A stretch of DNA of 64,000 nt from Eulemur rufifrons (Eukaryota > Chordata > Mammalia > Primates > Lemuridae), in the NCBI RefSeq assembly GCF_041146395.1, contig NC_091012.1, forward strand, positions 13,258,193 through 13,322,192. Reading direction: 5' to 3'. Under the pieces are notes generated by a model, which searched no databases, had not been told where the DNA came from, and worked only from the letters and a program-made list of their open reading frames with translations. Made by a program: the position numbers and the translations under genes. Shown piece by piece: positions 1 to 11,639 of the stretch (positions are counted from its first letter, which is position 1; every line of letters begins with the position of its first letter).

Positions 1-920
1 TTTAGCCACATTTGAGGTGGAGTAATAAAGAACTCAGCAATTTATAAAAGAATATTTGCAACTGAATCATGTTTCTGGTAGATGGATGAAGATGAAATTA
101 CCTGCCCAGATGGCAAAAGCTTTTCAATAGTATTTGTGGAAAAGACTTTTACAATTTTTTATTTGCCCAATTTCCAAATTGTTCTATTTTTCTGATGAGA
201 CATCTTCTCTCAAATTTGCATATCAAAGAGATATCTCTCAGGTCCTAGAGGGGACAGCATGGAAAATTTACATCTCAAACTCACAGAGCATAAACTTCAA
301 GCTTAAATGTAGTCATTTGTCAAAAGAAAACGAAAGGTATAGGTAAGGACCCTGTTAATATAAGAAGACTAAAAAAAATACCTTAAACAAAGGTTAAGTT
401 TTGTGATGTAGATGTAAGTCAACACTTCCTCCATTTCTTGGTGATTTACTCCTCCTCTTTTCCTGGTGTAGAGAGTGGACCCTTACAAAAGCAGATTGTG
501 CCTGACATGTTCAGGATTTCTTGATTTCCAGTGGGCCCTATTGGTGTATAAATTTGTTTAGGTTAAAACCTCCCCATGGTAGTCACTGTAATTCTGTTGT
601 ATTTGGTAAGGTTCACCCATTTTTCTAAAAAACACAGGGTCTGGGTATTCCCAATTAGAATCCTAGACTCCTTGGATTCAGATGAAGCCATTATTCCCTG
701 TCTCCCCAAAACCTTACCTACCTGAGGCCTCTTCATGGACACAGTCCAGTTTCTGTTGAACTAGTCCAGCTCTGAAACTAATCCAGATTTTTTAAATGCT
801 CAAATAGAAGCAAAGAGTTCTGGCAAAAAAGTTGTGGAGCTTGGGTCCAAGAGCATCCTACTGGCAGGGACTTTCAGATGTGCAGTGAGAAAGCAGTGAA
901 CACAAGGGCCTCAATGGGTA
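1..920. other. Unassigned non-coding sequence
   Basis: I see no credible gene here. Open frames are short and have no recognisable motifs. The part from about 730 to 920 could be internal or flanking sequence of the LTR-like repeat that follows, but I cannot place it. Confidence 0.4.
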
Positions 921-929
921 CCCTTTGAG

Positions 930-1386
930 GTCCCACATTGCTCCCAGGGGTCGTCATCAGGGTTTTCTTTTGAGTACCTCTCTGACATCCAAACTGCTCA
1001 AAATTACAATGAGACACATTATAATATTCAAGGGTTTACTTGAGCATTCAGTGATTCATGATTGGGCAGCTCCAAACTACAAGAAGTTTGGGAGTTCCAA
1101 AAAAGGAACATGGCAGGGGGAGGGAGGATTTTATAAGGAGAATGTGGAAGCAAGGCAAGAAAATATTTGATTGGTTAATTAGGGCAATTGCTTGTGTGAA
1201 ATTTCCTAGTTAGAGTTTAGTTGGTAGTTTTTGGTTTGTTAAGCTTAGTGGAAAGTTCCTAGTTAGGATTAAGTTCATAGTTTCTGATGGCCTAGAATAT
1301 GACCATTTACACTGAATTGCATTTCAGTTTGCTTATGCAAGAACCTAGGGCATTGAAACCACCACAGACTAATGGCCTCCAATGAA
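930..1386 (-). repeat. LTR-like repeat (probable endogenous retrovirus LTR), minus orientation
   Basis: Read on the minus strand, this segment has the look of a mammalian ERV LTR. It has a promoter-like stretch with tccttataaaatcctccctc, a region around gaatcactgaatgctcaag, and then sequence resembling the LTR/internal junction (gatgacgacccctgggagc). No retroviral gene is attached. The exact family was not recognised, and the boundaries are approximate. Confidence 0.5.
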
Positions 1387-1756
1387 TTTATTTATTTTTA
1401 TCATGACCAATATGAACAAAGTCTCCACATACATTACCATACAAGTCTTTTGGAAATATGTTTTGACTTTATGTGAGCCTATAACTAGCTTATATTGAAG
1501 GTCAAACTGCTAGATAGTTTTCCAGCATGGTAGTTGTACATTGTACCCTCCACCAGCAATGTATGAGAGCTCTCATTATTCCTCATCATCACCTGTATTT
1601 TGTGTTGCAAATATTTTTAATTTTAACCCTTCTAGTGGCATGTAGCTAGCTCTATTATCATTTTAAAATCTGAAACTCACTAAAGAATGATGAAGTTCAA
1701 CACATTCTTAGGTGTTTATTGATAATTGATATATGTTCTTTTATGAGGAGTATCTT

Positions 1757-2335
1757 TATATTGCTAATAGAAAAAAACAAACTCCATAAAATAATTTAAA
1801 GAGGTTTATTCCAAGACAACTCTGTGTGACTGAGCCTCAAGAGGTCCTGAGAAAATGTGTCTGAGGTGGCCAGGCAGCCGGGTTACAGCTTGGCTTTATA
1901 CAAGACAGATACTGCAGGTAAAATCCTAAATCAATACATAGAAGGTGTGCATTGCTTTGGTAGGGGGTGCAGCTTACAGGTTATAGGTGGGTTCAAAGAT
2001 TCTTTGATTTGTAATTGGTTAAAGAAATAAAGCTTTGTCTGAAGGCTTGAAATGTTTTAATTTAACATAAGCAAGTTCCTTAATCGGAGACCAGCCATAC
2101 TATACTGATTCAAGTGATCTGTTAAAGAAATTTATGGCTTACAGGCAATTTTAATCTTTGCCCTGCATGGTCTTAGGTTCTTTTAATAATTTAGTGTCTT
2201 ATGATCTGAGGAGTGTTTTACTTCCCTTCCCTTCATGGCCAGGAAATCAGTTCTAAGGTATTTCTGTGGTCCCTTTGGCCAAGAGTGGGTCTGTTCATTT
2301 GGGAAGGGAGCTTAAGATTTTATTTTAGTTCACAA
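1757..2335 (-). repeat. Solo LTR of an ERV1-like element, minus orientation
   Basis: On the minus strand the element opens with tgtgaactaaaataaaatc. It has a TATA-like tcttgtataaagccaagc near its 3' half and a polyadenylation signal in ttggaataaacctctttaaa, the expected order for a gammaretrovirus-like LTR. No internal gag, pol or env sequence adjoins it, so it looks like a solo LTR. The family name is not certain. Confidence 0.6.
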
Positions 2336-2823
2336 TATCTTTGGCCAAAATGTTTTTGTTTGTATCTATATCAAAATTTGTAAAAATTTTCTCTGTATGC
2401 TAGACAAAGTTATTTTGTCAAACATAATGTGCCAGAAATATTTTCTCTTGTTTTGTGGACAGTCTTTTCTTCCTCCAGTGGTGCGATATCAGAGAAAATA
2501 TGGTAAAACAGAGGATTTTAATAGGATACAATGTTTCAAAACACAATAACTAAACACTTAGGATACAATTATACATCACATGGAGTACAAGGAAACAAGA
2601 AAATCACAACCTGAAAATCATGACCAACAGATGTGTACCCTGACATAACACAAGCATTTGATTTATGTGACAAAGATCTTAAAATAGCTATCACAAAATT
2701 GATTCAAGGATCAATTACAAACACAGTGGAAATAAATGAGAATAAGAAATCCTCAACAAAGAAATTTTAAAAATCTCAAGAACAAAATAGAAGATAGAAA
2801 GGTTAAATGAAAATTTCAGAATT

Positions 2824-2980
2824 GGTCTGGTATGGTAGTTCACACCTGTAGTCTACTCACAGCTACTGACTTGGGAGGCTGAGGCAAGAGGATTGCTTGA
2901 GCCCAGGGGTTTGAGGTTGCAGTGAGCTAAGATGATGCCCCTGCACTCTAGCCATGGTGACAGAGCAAGACTCAAAAAAA
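2824..2980 (+). repeat. 7SL-derived Alu-like SINE (monomer-sized, old)
   Basis: The segment contains ggaggctgaggcaagaggat, gcttgagcccagg, ttgaggttgcagtgagc and a terminal gacagagcaagactc followed by a short A run, the hallmarks of an Alu arm. At about 157 bp it is either a free monomer or an internally deleted dimer. Its divergence suggests an old insertion into the surrounding L1M. Confidence 0.8.
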
Positions 2981-3340
2981 ATCAGAAGTGTAAAATGCAA
3001 CACCCAAAATTTTAACAACACTTAATATATATGTATTTATATTTACATATATATAAAAACATTATATGGGCTAAACAACTAAATAGAGAGTATAAAGGAA
3101 AGAATCAGTGAACATGAAGATAGAACAATAGACATTAACCCACCTAAAAAGAGAGAAAAAGAAAATAGACTTTTAAAAATGAACAGAGACTCAGAGGTCT
3201 ATAGAACTAAAACAAAAGATCTAATATCCATATTATCAGAATTCTGAAAAGAGAGTTAAAAATAGGAAAGGCTGAAAAAGTAAAAAGTGATCAAAGAAAG
3301 AATGACTATAGACTTCTCAAGTTTAGTAAAAAAAAAAAAT

Positions 3341-3378
<38 letters not shown>

Positions 3379-3379
3379 G
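3341..3379 (+). repeat. (AC)n then (AT)n microsatellite
   Basis: A run of alternating AC is followed directly by alternating AT, downstream of a poly-A stretch within the old L1 remnant. It is a simple dinucleotide repeat and is probably polymorphic. Confidence 0.9.
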
Positions 3380-4723
3380 CACACACCAATAGATTCCATA
3401 AGCTACCCACAAAAGTAGAGGAAAAACCCAGACTTATCCATACCACAACACATCACAATTAAACTTCTGATAAACTAAAGACAAAATAAAATCTTGAAAG
3501 CAGCAAGAACAACAAAAAAATGCACCTTACATAAGGAGAAAAATCAAATGACAGCTTTCATGGAAACCATGAAAACTATGGAAATCATGGAAACAAAAAG
3601 GAATTGGCAAAACATTTTCAAGTGTAGAAAGAACAGAACTGTCAACCCAGAATTTTGTATCCAGAGAACATATTCTTCAAGAATGAAGAAAAAATAAAGA
3701 CATCTTGAATAAAGAAAAACAGAGAAGTTACCATGAGCTGGTCTAACTAAAGAAATAACTTTAAAAAGTTCTTGGAACAGAAAAAAAAACAAAAAGAGGC
3801 AATCATGAAATATTAGGAGGGAATAAAACATGTAAAATAATAGACTTTCCTTCTTCCCATGAATTTTCTAAATTATGTTTAACATTAAAAATAAATTATA
3901 ACATTATTCAATGTAGTACTCAATGCATATAGAGGAAATGCTTAACATTATTTTATTATAAATAAAAAAGGGTAAAAGACTTAAAGGGAGATAAAGTTTC
4001 TTTACTTTGCTCAAACTTGTAAATATCAACACTGGTGGACAGTGATAAGTTATGTATGTATAGTGTAATACCTGGACACATCACTAAAAATGTCTATACA
4101 AAGAGATATAGTCCAACACATTATAGATGATTCAAATTGGAATTACAATACAAAAACAAGTTAAACAAGTAGGCAGGAAAGGCAGGAAAAGAAAACAGGC
4201 AACAAACATAAAACTAACAAAAGTGACAGACATATGCCCTAAATTATTGCTAATTACATTAAATTTAAGTTTAAATGCATTAATCAAACGATAAAGATTG
4301 GCAGAATGGACTTAAAAAGTGATCCAACTAGATGTGTCTACAATAAACTCAGTTTAAACATAAAAATATGCACAGGCTAAAAGTCAATGCTAAAAAAAGA
4401 TACACATGCAAACATTAATCAAAAGAAAACAAGAGGGGATAGATTAATATCAGATAAACCAGACTTTAGAGCAAAGCAAATAACTAGAGTCAGAGAGAGA
4501 TGTCACATCCATATGATCAATTCACTAAGCCAACATCACAGTCTTTCATGTATATGTATCAAAAACAGAGCTGCAAAATATGTGAAGCGAAAACTTCTAG
4601 AACTATTGGAGAAATAGACAAATCAACAATCATAGTTGGGGTATCAAAAACCATCTCCCAACATGGATAAGACAACCACACAGAGAAAATCAGCAAGGAC
4701 AAGAAGTGCTAAACAACAGGATT

Positions 4724-5157
4724 TTTTTGGGTTGAATCATATACCCCTTAAAATATGTCGAAGTCCTACAGTACCTGTGAATGTGACCTTAATAGGAAAT
4801 AGGTTCTTTGTAGATGATAAATTAAAATAAAGTCATTAGGGTGGGCCCTAATTTAATATGATGGTGTCCTTATAAAAAAGGAAAATCTAGACACAGAGAC
4901 AGACACAGGGAGAATCCCATATATAGAGAAGTGATACATTTTAAGTCAAGTAAAACTAAATATTTTCAGCAAACCACCAGAAGGAGGAATAGAGACATGG
5001 AAGAGATTTTTCCCTCAGAGACTTGAAAAATAATCAACCCTGTCCTACACCTTGATCTCAGACGTGTAGCCTCTAGAACTGTAAAACAATGCATTGCTGT
5101 AGGGTGAGCCACCCAGTTTGTGGTACTTTGTTATGGCAGCCCTAGAAAACAAATACA
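4724..5157 (+). repeat. MLT1-type MaLR solo LTR
   Basis: Recognisable MaLR LTR landmarks occur in order: ggttgaatcatatacccct, gtacctgtgaatgtgacctt, tcattagggtgggccctaat, gtgtccttataaaaaagg, accttgatctcagacgtgta, and the 3' end gccacccagtttgtggtact leading to gcagccctagaaaac. It is inserted in the old L1M, whose endonuclease-region sequence continues on the far side from about 5160. Confidence 0.85.
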
Positions 5158-5530
5158 AGCATCAAAGACATTGATTTAATTGAAATTTATAGATAACTCG
5201 ACCTACCAATAGAATGTACTTTCTTTTCAAGTGTCTAACAAATACCAAATATGATAAATCCATTAAAAACTGAACACATTTAAAAGAAGTCAAATCACAT
5301 AGAGTATATTCTCACAGTAAAATCAATCTAGAAATTAATAACAAAGAGATAACATGAAAAATCTTCAAATATTTCAAAAAATCTCCAAACTAAACAACAT
5401 ATGACTAGATAATCACTGAATCAAAGACAATGACTCAAGTGAAATTTAAAAATAAATAAAATTGAATATAAATGAAAACACAAGATTTTGAAATCTGTGA
5501 GACATGGTTAAAGCAGTGTAGAAAGAAAAA
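5158..5530 (+). repeat. Old L1M remnant, continuation downstream of the MLT1 LTR
   Basis: The text gtgtctaacaaataccaaat and ctagaaattaataacaaaga matches the old L1 ORF2 segment just past the endonuclease region. It resumes the element seen upstream of the LTR on the same strand. No reading frame survives. Confidence 0.6.
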
Positions 5531-5533
5531 TGT

Positions 5534-6520
5534 ATTGTACAGGTACACTCATGCGCTGGAGAATGACATTTTGGTCAACGATGGACCAAAAATATGATTA
5601 AAACAGAGCAGAAATATTCTTCTCACATAGAGACATGGTAGTGCAATCCATTATTCGTGTGGTTGTGTTGATGCTTGTGTATACACCTAAGGAGCTGCCA
5701 GTCATATAAAAGTATCCCACATATGTACAGTACATATTTGGAAATACATATGGTTTATGTATTTATTATACTATCATTTTATTATTACTTTAGAGTTACT
5801 CTTTCTATGTAATACTTATTATAAAATTCAACTGTAAAACTACACCTGGCAGGTCCTTCAGAAGGTGTTACAAGAGAAGGCATTGATATCACAGAAGAGG
5901 GCAGTTCTAGGCATGTTAGTGCCCAGGAAGGCTTTCCAGTAGAACAGAAGTGGAGGTGGAAGATAGTAATAGTGATGATCCTGACCCTATGTAGGCCTAG
6001 GCTAATGTGTGTGTTTTATCTTAGTCTTTGACAAAAAAGTTTAAAGAATAATAAAAAGATATAAAAACAAAACAAAGATTATAGAATAAGGATATAAAGA
6101 AAGAAATTATTATTATATGGCTATACAGTCTGTATTTTAAGCTAAGTGTTATTAAAACAAAGTCAAAAAGTTAAAAAAATTTAAAAGTTTATAAAGTAAA
6201 GCTACAGTAAGGTAAGGCTAACTTATTATTGAAGGAAAAAACAACTTTTAAAAATAAATTAAGGGGTGTAGCCTAAGTGTACTTAAGGGGTATATCCTAA
6301 GTTTGATAAAGTCTACAATAGTTTACAGTAACGTCCTAGGCCTTCACATTCACTCACCACTCATTCACTGACTCACCCAGAGCAACTTCCCGTCCTGCAA
6401 GCTCCATTCATAGTAAGTGTCCTATATATGGGTACCATTTTTAATCTTTTTTATTGCATTTTTACTGTATCTTTTTATGTTTAGATATGTTTAGATACAG
6501 AAAAAAAGCCATATAGCTAC
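5534..6520 (+). repeat. Medium-reiterated interspersed repeat, family not certain
   Basis: This block carries a distinctive repeat sequence: ggtcaacgatggaccaaaaa, tgatcctgaccctatgtagg, cctaggccttcacattcact, cactgactcacccagagcaa, then tgtttagatatgtttagata. I recognise it as a repeated primate sequence, probably DNA-transposon derived, but I cannot name the family with confidence. It splits the old L1M. Confidence 0.5.
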
Positions 6521-6524
6521 AACC

Positions 6525-7400
6525 AACTGATTTTCACCAAAGCAGACAAAAACACTGAGAAACGATGCCCTATTCAATAAATGGTGCTGGGAAACTTGGA
6601 GAACCACATGCAGAAAAATGAAACTGAACTACTATCCCTCATCATATACAAAAATTAACTCAAGATGGATTAAAGACTTAATTGTGAGATCTGATATCAT
6701 AAAAGTTGTTTCTTTGAAAAGATCAACAAAATTTACTAACTTTTCCCTAGATTGATGAGAGAGAGAGAGAACTCAAAGATTCAAATTAGTACTATAACAA
6801 ATGAAAGAGGAGATATTACTACTAATTTTACAGACATGAAAACGATTAGATTGCAGAGCTGTGGTCCCTGACCCCCAGGCGGCAGCCCAGAACCGGTGTG
6901 TGGCCTGTTAAGAACCGTGCCACGCATCGTAGCCTGAGCTCCACGGTCCCTAGCTTTCTGTGGAAAAATTGTCTTCCATGAAGAGATTAAATCAGTAATC
7001 AAAAATCTCCCAGCAAGATCCCAGGACCAAATGGATTCACTAGTGAGTTGCACCAAATATTTAAAGAAGAATCAATGCCAAACCTCAAACTTCTGAAAAT
7101 TGAGTAGGAGGGACCACTTCCAAACTCACTTTATGAGGCCAGCATTACCACAGCCAGTATCTTTATTGAACACAGATGCAAAAATCCTCAATAAAAGACT
7201 AGCAAACCAAATTCAAAATCACATTAAAAAATCCATACGCTATAACAAAGTGGGATCTATCCCAGAGATGCAAAGATGATTTCACAAATGCAAATCAATA
7301 AATGTGACAGAACACATCAATAGAAGGAATAAAAATTATATAATTTTTATAGATATGGAAAATCATTTGACAAACTCATCTGACACCTAAAAAAATTAAA
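6525..7400 (+). repeat. Old L1M ORF2 remnant, reverse transcriptase region
   Basis: Landmarks include ccctattcaataaatggtgc (here out of its usual order), ctagcaaaccaaattcaaaa, gtgggatctatcccagagat and gaacacatcaatagaagg. These match old L1 ORF2. Stops and frameshifts occur throughout. The order of landmarks suggests two fragments joined, and a short hAT-like segment interrupts at 6855-6985. Confidence 0.65.
6855..6985 (+). mobile_element. MER1-like hAT (Charlie) non-autonomous DNA transposon fragment
   Basis: The sequence runs ggtccctgacccccaggcgg, ccggtgtgtggcctgttaag, gcctgagctcc, then gaaaaattgtcttccatga. This is a shortened version of the MER1-type element, keeping both ends and losing the middle. 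It is GC-rich compared with the AT-rich L1 that contains it. Confidence 0.65.
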
Positions 7401-8693
7401 GTGCTTGGTTTTTTGTTCTAATCACATCTTAACTGCCCTGTTGTGAATATTTTGTTCATAAATACAAAAAGTTTATTGGCTTTCCTTTTTGCTGAAGAAT
7501 GAAACTTCGTAATAACAATAATAAATAACAACACAAAATAAGAACAAATAGAAAAACGAGGTGTGGGACTGCTCCCAGCACAGAGTTCGAGTTCAAGTGC
7601 TCCATCCTGTCTGCTGTCTGCCTATGTCATCTCCCCAATCCCAGTGCCCCCAGCAGGGGCGAGGGCGACCTCCAATATTTACGAGGCACTGATGACCCTT
7701 GGCTGGATCCATGATTTCATCAAGGGAGGAAAAATGATAATTGTGATTTCTGTTATTATTTCTGCATTTTATAATGAAAACTTTTTGTAACAATTTTGGT
7801 TACACTAATGAAATTCATATTACAGAGGCAGTATATGTATTCCTCCAATGGTGAATAATCTTATTTATGGGAAGAGAGATTGTTAGGAAATGAGAAGTTT
7901 CTTAAAATCTGGATGTTTCCATATGCTTCAATTATTATATTTTTTGATGCTCAAAGTGTCCAAATTTTACCCAGTGGAACTATTTCAGGTACTCTTGCTT
8001 CCTTTTCACTTGACCTCATTACTCTTTGATATCTCTCTTGCTTTCTGAAGAAGAATATGTTTTAGGACTATTGTTAGCATTTCTTTAGAAATCATAGTTA
8101 ATTTACCTGAGAATTATATCTAAAGACAACTTTTGGGAAACTCTGGTTCTCACTGCTACTAGTTAGCATGGCTTTTATGTTTTTTGCAACAGAGACTTAA
8201 TAACTATGCTTTTTCTAGAAAGAGAAAAATAAACAATAATTTTATATTTGTAATTCAAATTAAAATTATAGAATTTTTACTTAAATTAGTTGTTTATATC
8301 TATTTAAAATATTTTATCTTTTCCTGAAAATCCTGTTTTTGATAATATCAGTATAATTATTTACCAATTTGTCTTATGTGTCTCAAAATAATACCGATAG
8401 TAGTACAAAACAAAACTACTTAATGTAGTTTGATATATCTTTGCCATTATCATGTCGTTAGAAAATATTTCACTACTCTGTGTTTAAAGATACTATGTTT
8501 GAAATATTTTCTCTTGGTAGTTATTCCATCAACTTTTCCATTTCAGGTAAATTTTCAAATGTAGGACAAAAATGTGATTGTAACATTGGAGTATTACCTT
8601 ATAAATGACTGCACATTCTGTGGTTATGTTCCATTTTGTTTTTTGATATTTTCATTTATCTTTTATCACTTTATTTTGATCAATTTAAAATTG
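7401..8693. other. Unassigned AT-rich intergenic sequence
   Basis: No gene is supported. A slightly GC-richer patch at 7560-7730 stands out from its surroundings but I could not match it to a gene or a named repeat. The rest is plain AT-rich sequence. Confidence 0.4.
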
Positions 8694-11634
8694 CCTGTTG
8701 TTCACTTCATTTAGTTCTGATTTGATTTTATAAATTGATCTTCTGCAGAAAACTCCTTCTGCTGAGTTTGGGGTCAGTCTGTTCTTCTTTCTCCAGCTCT
8801 TTGAGTCTATTCATTAGGTTGTCTATTTGTAAATTTTCTGTCTTTTTGATAGAGGCATTTATGGAAATAAACTTTCCTCTCAGGACTGCTTTAGCTGTGT
8901 CCCACAGATTTTGATAACTTGTGTCTCCTTTGTCATTTAATTCAAAGAATCTTTTGATTTCCATCTTGATTTCCTCATTTATGAAATGATCGTTCAGGAG
9001 AAGATTGTTTAGCTTCCATGACTTTGAGTAGAAACAAGAATTTCTGTTAGGGTTGATTTCTACTTTTCCATTGTGATCTGAGAATATGCATAGTATAATT
9101 GAAGCCAGCATAACTCTAATACCAAAACCTGGAAAGGATGCAACAAAAATGCAAAACCACCGACCAATGTCCCTCATTAATATAGATGGAAAAATTCTCA
9201 ATAAAATCCTAGCAAATCCAAGCCAGGTGATTATCAACGAAATAATCCATCATGACCAAGTGGGCTTCATCCCAGAGATGCAGGGACGGTTCAACATACA
9301 CAAATCTATAAAGGTAATACACCACATAAATAGAAGCAAAAACAAAGACCATATGATCCTCTCCATAGATGCAGAAAAAGCATCTGAAAAAATTCAACAC
9401 CCTTTTATGATCAGAATGCTCAACAAAATAGGCATAGACAGAGCCTACCTAAAAATAATACAAGCCATATATGAAAAACTCACAGCCAACATCATACTGA
9501 ATGGGGAAAATTTGAAAGCCTTCTGATTCAGCACTGGAACCAGACAAGGTTGCCTACTGTCCCCACTGCTATGCAGCATAGTGCTGGAAGTCCCTGTAAG
9601 AGCAATCAGGCAAGAGAGCAGAATGAAGTGTGTCCAAATGGGGACAGAAGAGATCAAACTCTAACTCCTTGCAGATTATATGATATTATATCTAGAAAAC
9701 CCCAAGGATTCAACCAAGAGACTCATGGAACTGATAAATGAATTCAGTAGAGTGTCAGGATATAAAATCAATACACACAAATCAGAGGCATTCATATATG
9801 CCAATAACAGTCAACACAGAACCAAATCAAAGACTCAATACCCTTTACAATAGCAACAAAGAAAGTAAAAAACATAGGAATACATTTAACTAAGGAGGTA
9901 AAAGACCTCTACAGGGAGAACAATCAAACACTGAGGAAGAAAATTGCAGAACATGGAAATAGGTGCAAAACCATACCATGCTCATGGATCAGAAGAATCA
10001 ACACTGTTAAAATGTCCATACTACCCAAAGTGATCTACAGATTCAATGCAACCCCTATTAAATTACCAACATCATTTTTCACAGATATAGAAAAAATAAT
10101 TTTATGCTTTGTATGGAACCAGAGAAGACCTCATTTAGCAGAAGCAACTTTACGCAATAAGAACAAAATGGGAGGTATTAATTTACCAGACTTCAAACTA
10201 TACTACCAAGTTGTGGTTATTAAAACAGCTTGGTATTGGCACAAATACAGGTACACAGACCAGTGGAACAGATCGAGAATCCAGATATAAAACGATCCTC
10301 ATATAGCCATGTAATCTTTGACAAAGCAGACAAAAACATACTCTGGGGAAAAGAATCCTTATTCAATAAATGCTGCTGGGAAACCTGGATAGCCACATGT
10401 AGAAGACTGAAACAGGACCCACCATTTTACCTCTCACAAAAATCAAATCATGGTGGATAACAGACTTAAACCTTAAGTGTGAAACGATTAGAATTCTAGA
10501 AGAAAATGTGGGAAAGACTCTTATAGACATGGGCCTAGGCAAAGAATTTATGAAGAAGACCCCAAAGGCAATCACAGCAATAGGAAATATAAATAAATGG
10601 GACCTGATTAAATTAAAAAGCTTCTGCACAGCCAAAAAAACTGTCATGAGCGTAAATAGACAAACTACAGAATGGAAAAAAGTTTTTGCATGCTACACGT
10701 ATGACAAAGGACTGATAACTAGAATCTATTTAGAACTCAGGTAAATCAGCAAATCAAACAACCTATCAAAAAGTGGGCAAAGGACATGAATAGAAATTTT
10801 CCAAAAGAAGACAGAAGAATGGCCAACAAACACATGAAACAAATCCATAACATCTCTAATCATCAGGGAAATGCAAATCAAAACCACACTGAGATATCAC
10901 TTAACTCCAGTGAGAATGGCCTTTATCAAAAAGTCCCATAACAAATGTTGGCGTGGATACTGAGAGACAGGAACACTCATACAGTGCTGGTGGGACTGCA
11001 AACTAGTGCAATCTCTTTGGAAAGCAAAAGGGAGATACCTTAAACAGATACAAGTAGACATACCATTTGATCCAGTAATCTCATACTGGGCATCTACACA
11101 AAAGAACAAAAGACATTCTATAACAAAGATATCTGCACCCGAATGTTTATTGCAGCACAATCAGAATTGTGAAGATGTGGAAAAAACCCAAGTGCCCATC
11201 CATCAATACATGAGTGCATTAATAAAATGTGGTATAAGTATACCATGAAGTACTACTCAGCTATAAGAAACAATGGTGATATAGTACCTCTTGTATTTTC
11301 TTGGAAAGAGTTGGAACCCATTCCACTAAGTGAAGTATCACAAGAAAGGAAAAATAAGCACCACATGTACTCACCATCAAATTGGTTTCAATGATCATCA
11401 CCTAAGAGCACATTTAAGAATAACATTAATTGGGTATCGGGCAGATGTGGGTGGGGGAGGGGATGGGTGTATACATACATAATGAGTGTGACGCTCACTG
11501 TCTAGGGGATGGACACGTTTGAAGCTCTGACTCGGGGGGGGGTAAGGGCAATATACGTAACCTAAACTTTTTTACCCCCACAATATGCTGAAATAAGAAT
11601 AAAAAAAATAAAAATTAAAAAAAATATATGCTGA
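8694..11634 (+). mobile_element. Lemur-type L1 with 5' inversion, 3' end on plus strand
   Basis: The segment 8694-9100 encodes L1 ORF2 on the minus strand ([27 protein letters not shown]). From 9101 the element switches to the plus strand and resumes further along ORF2 ([13 protein letters not shown]) through the reverse transcriptase and C-terminal regions to about 11390. A one-unit G-rich 3' UTR and an A-rich tail at 11595-11634 follow. Against the full copy at 22153-28483, about 440 nt of ORF2 are missing at the inversion joint. This is the structure left by twin-priming integration. Several stops and frameshifts make it inactive. Confidence 0.85.
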
Positions 11635-11639
11635 GACAG

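Larger units (their letters stand above)
2520..4723 (+). repeat. Old L1M/HAL1-type LINE-1 remnant, ORF1 to ORF2 endonuclease region
   Basis: Plus-strand sequence around 3495-3700 (gaaagcagcaagaacaacaa, then gaactgtcaacccagaattt) matches the ORF1 C-terminal region of old mammalian L1s. The part from 4270 to 4640 matches the early ORF2 endonuclease region (gatagattaatatcagataa, then caatcatagttgg). All frames are broken. An Alu-like monomer at 2824-2980 and the MLT1 LTR at 4724-5157 interrupt it. Confidence 0.7.
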
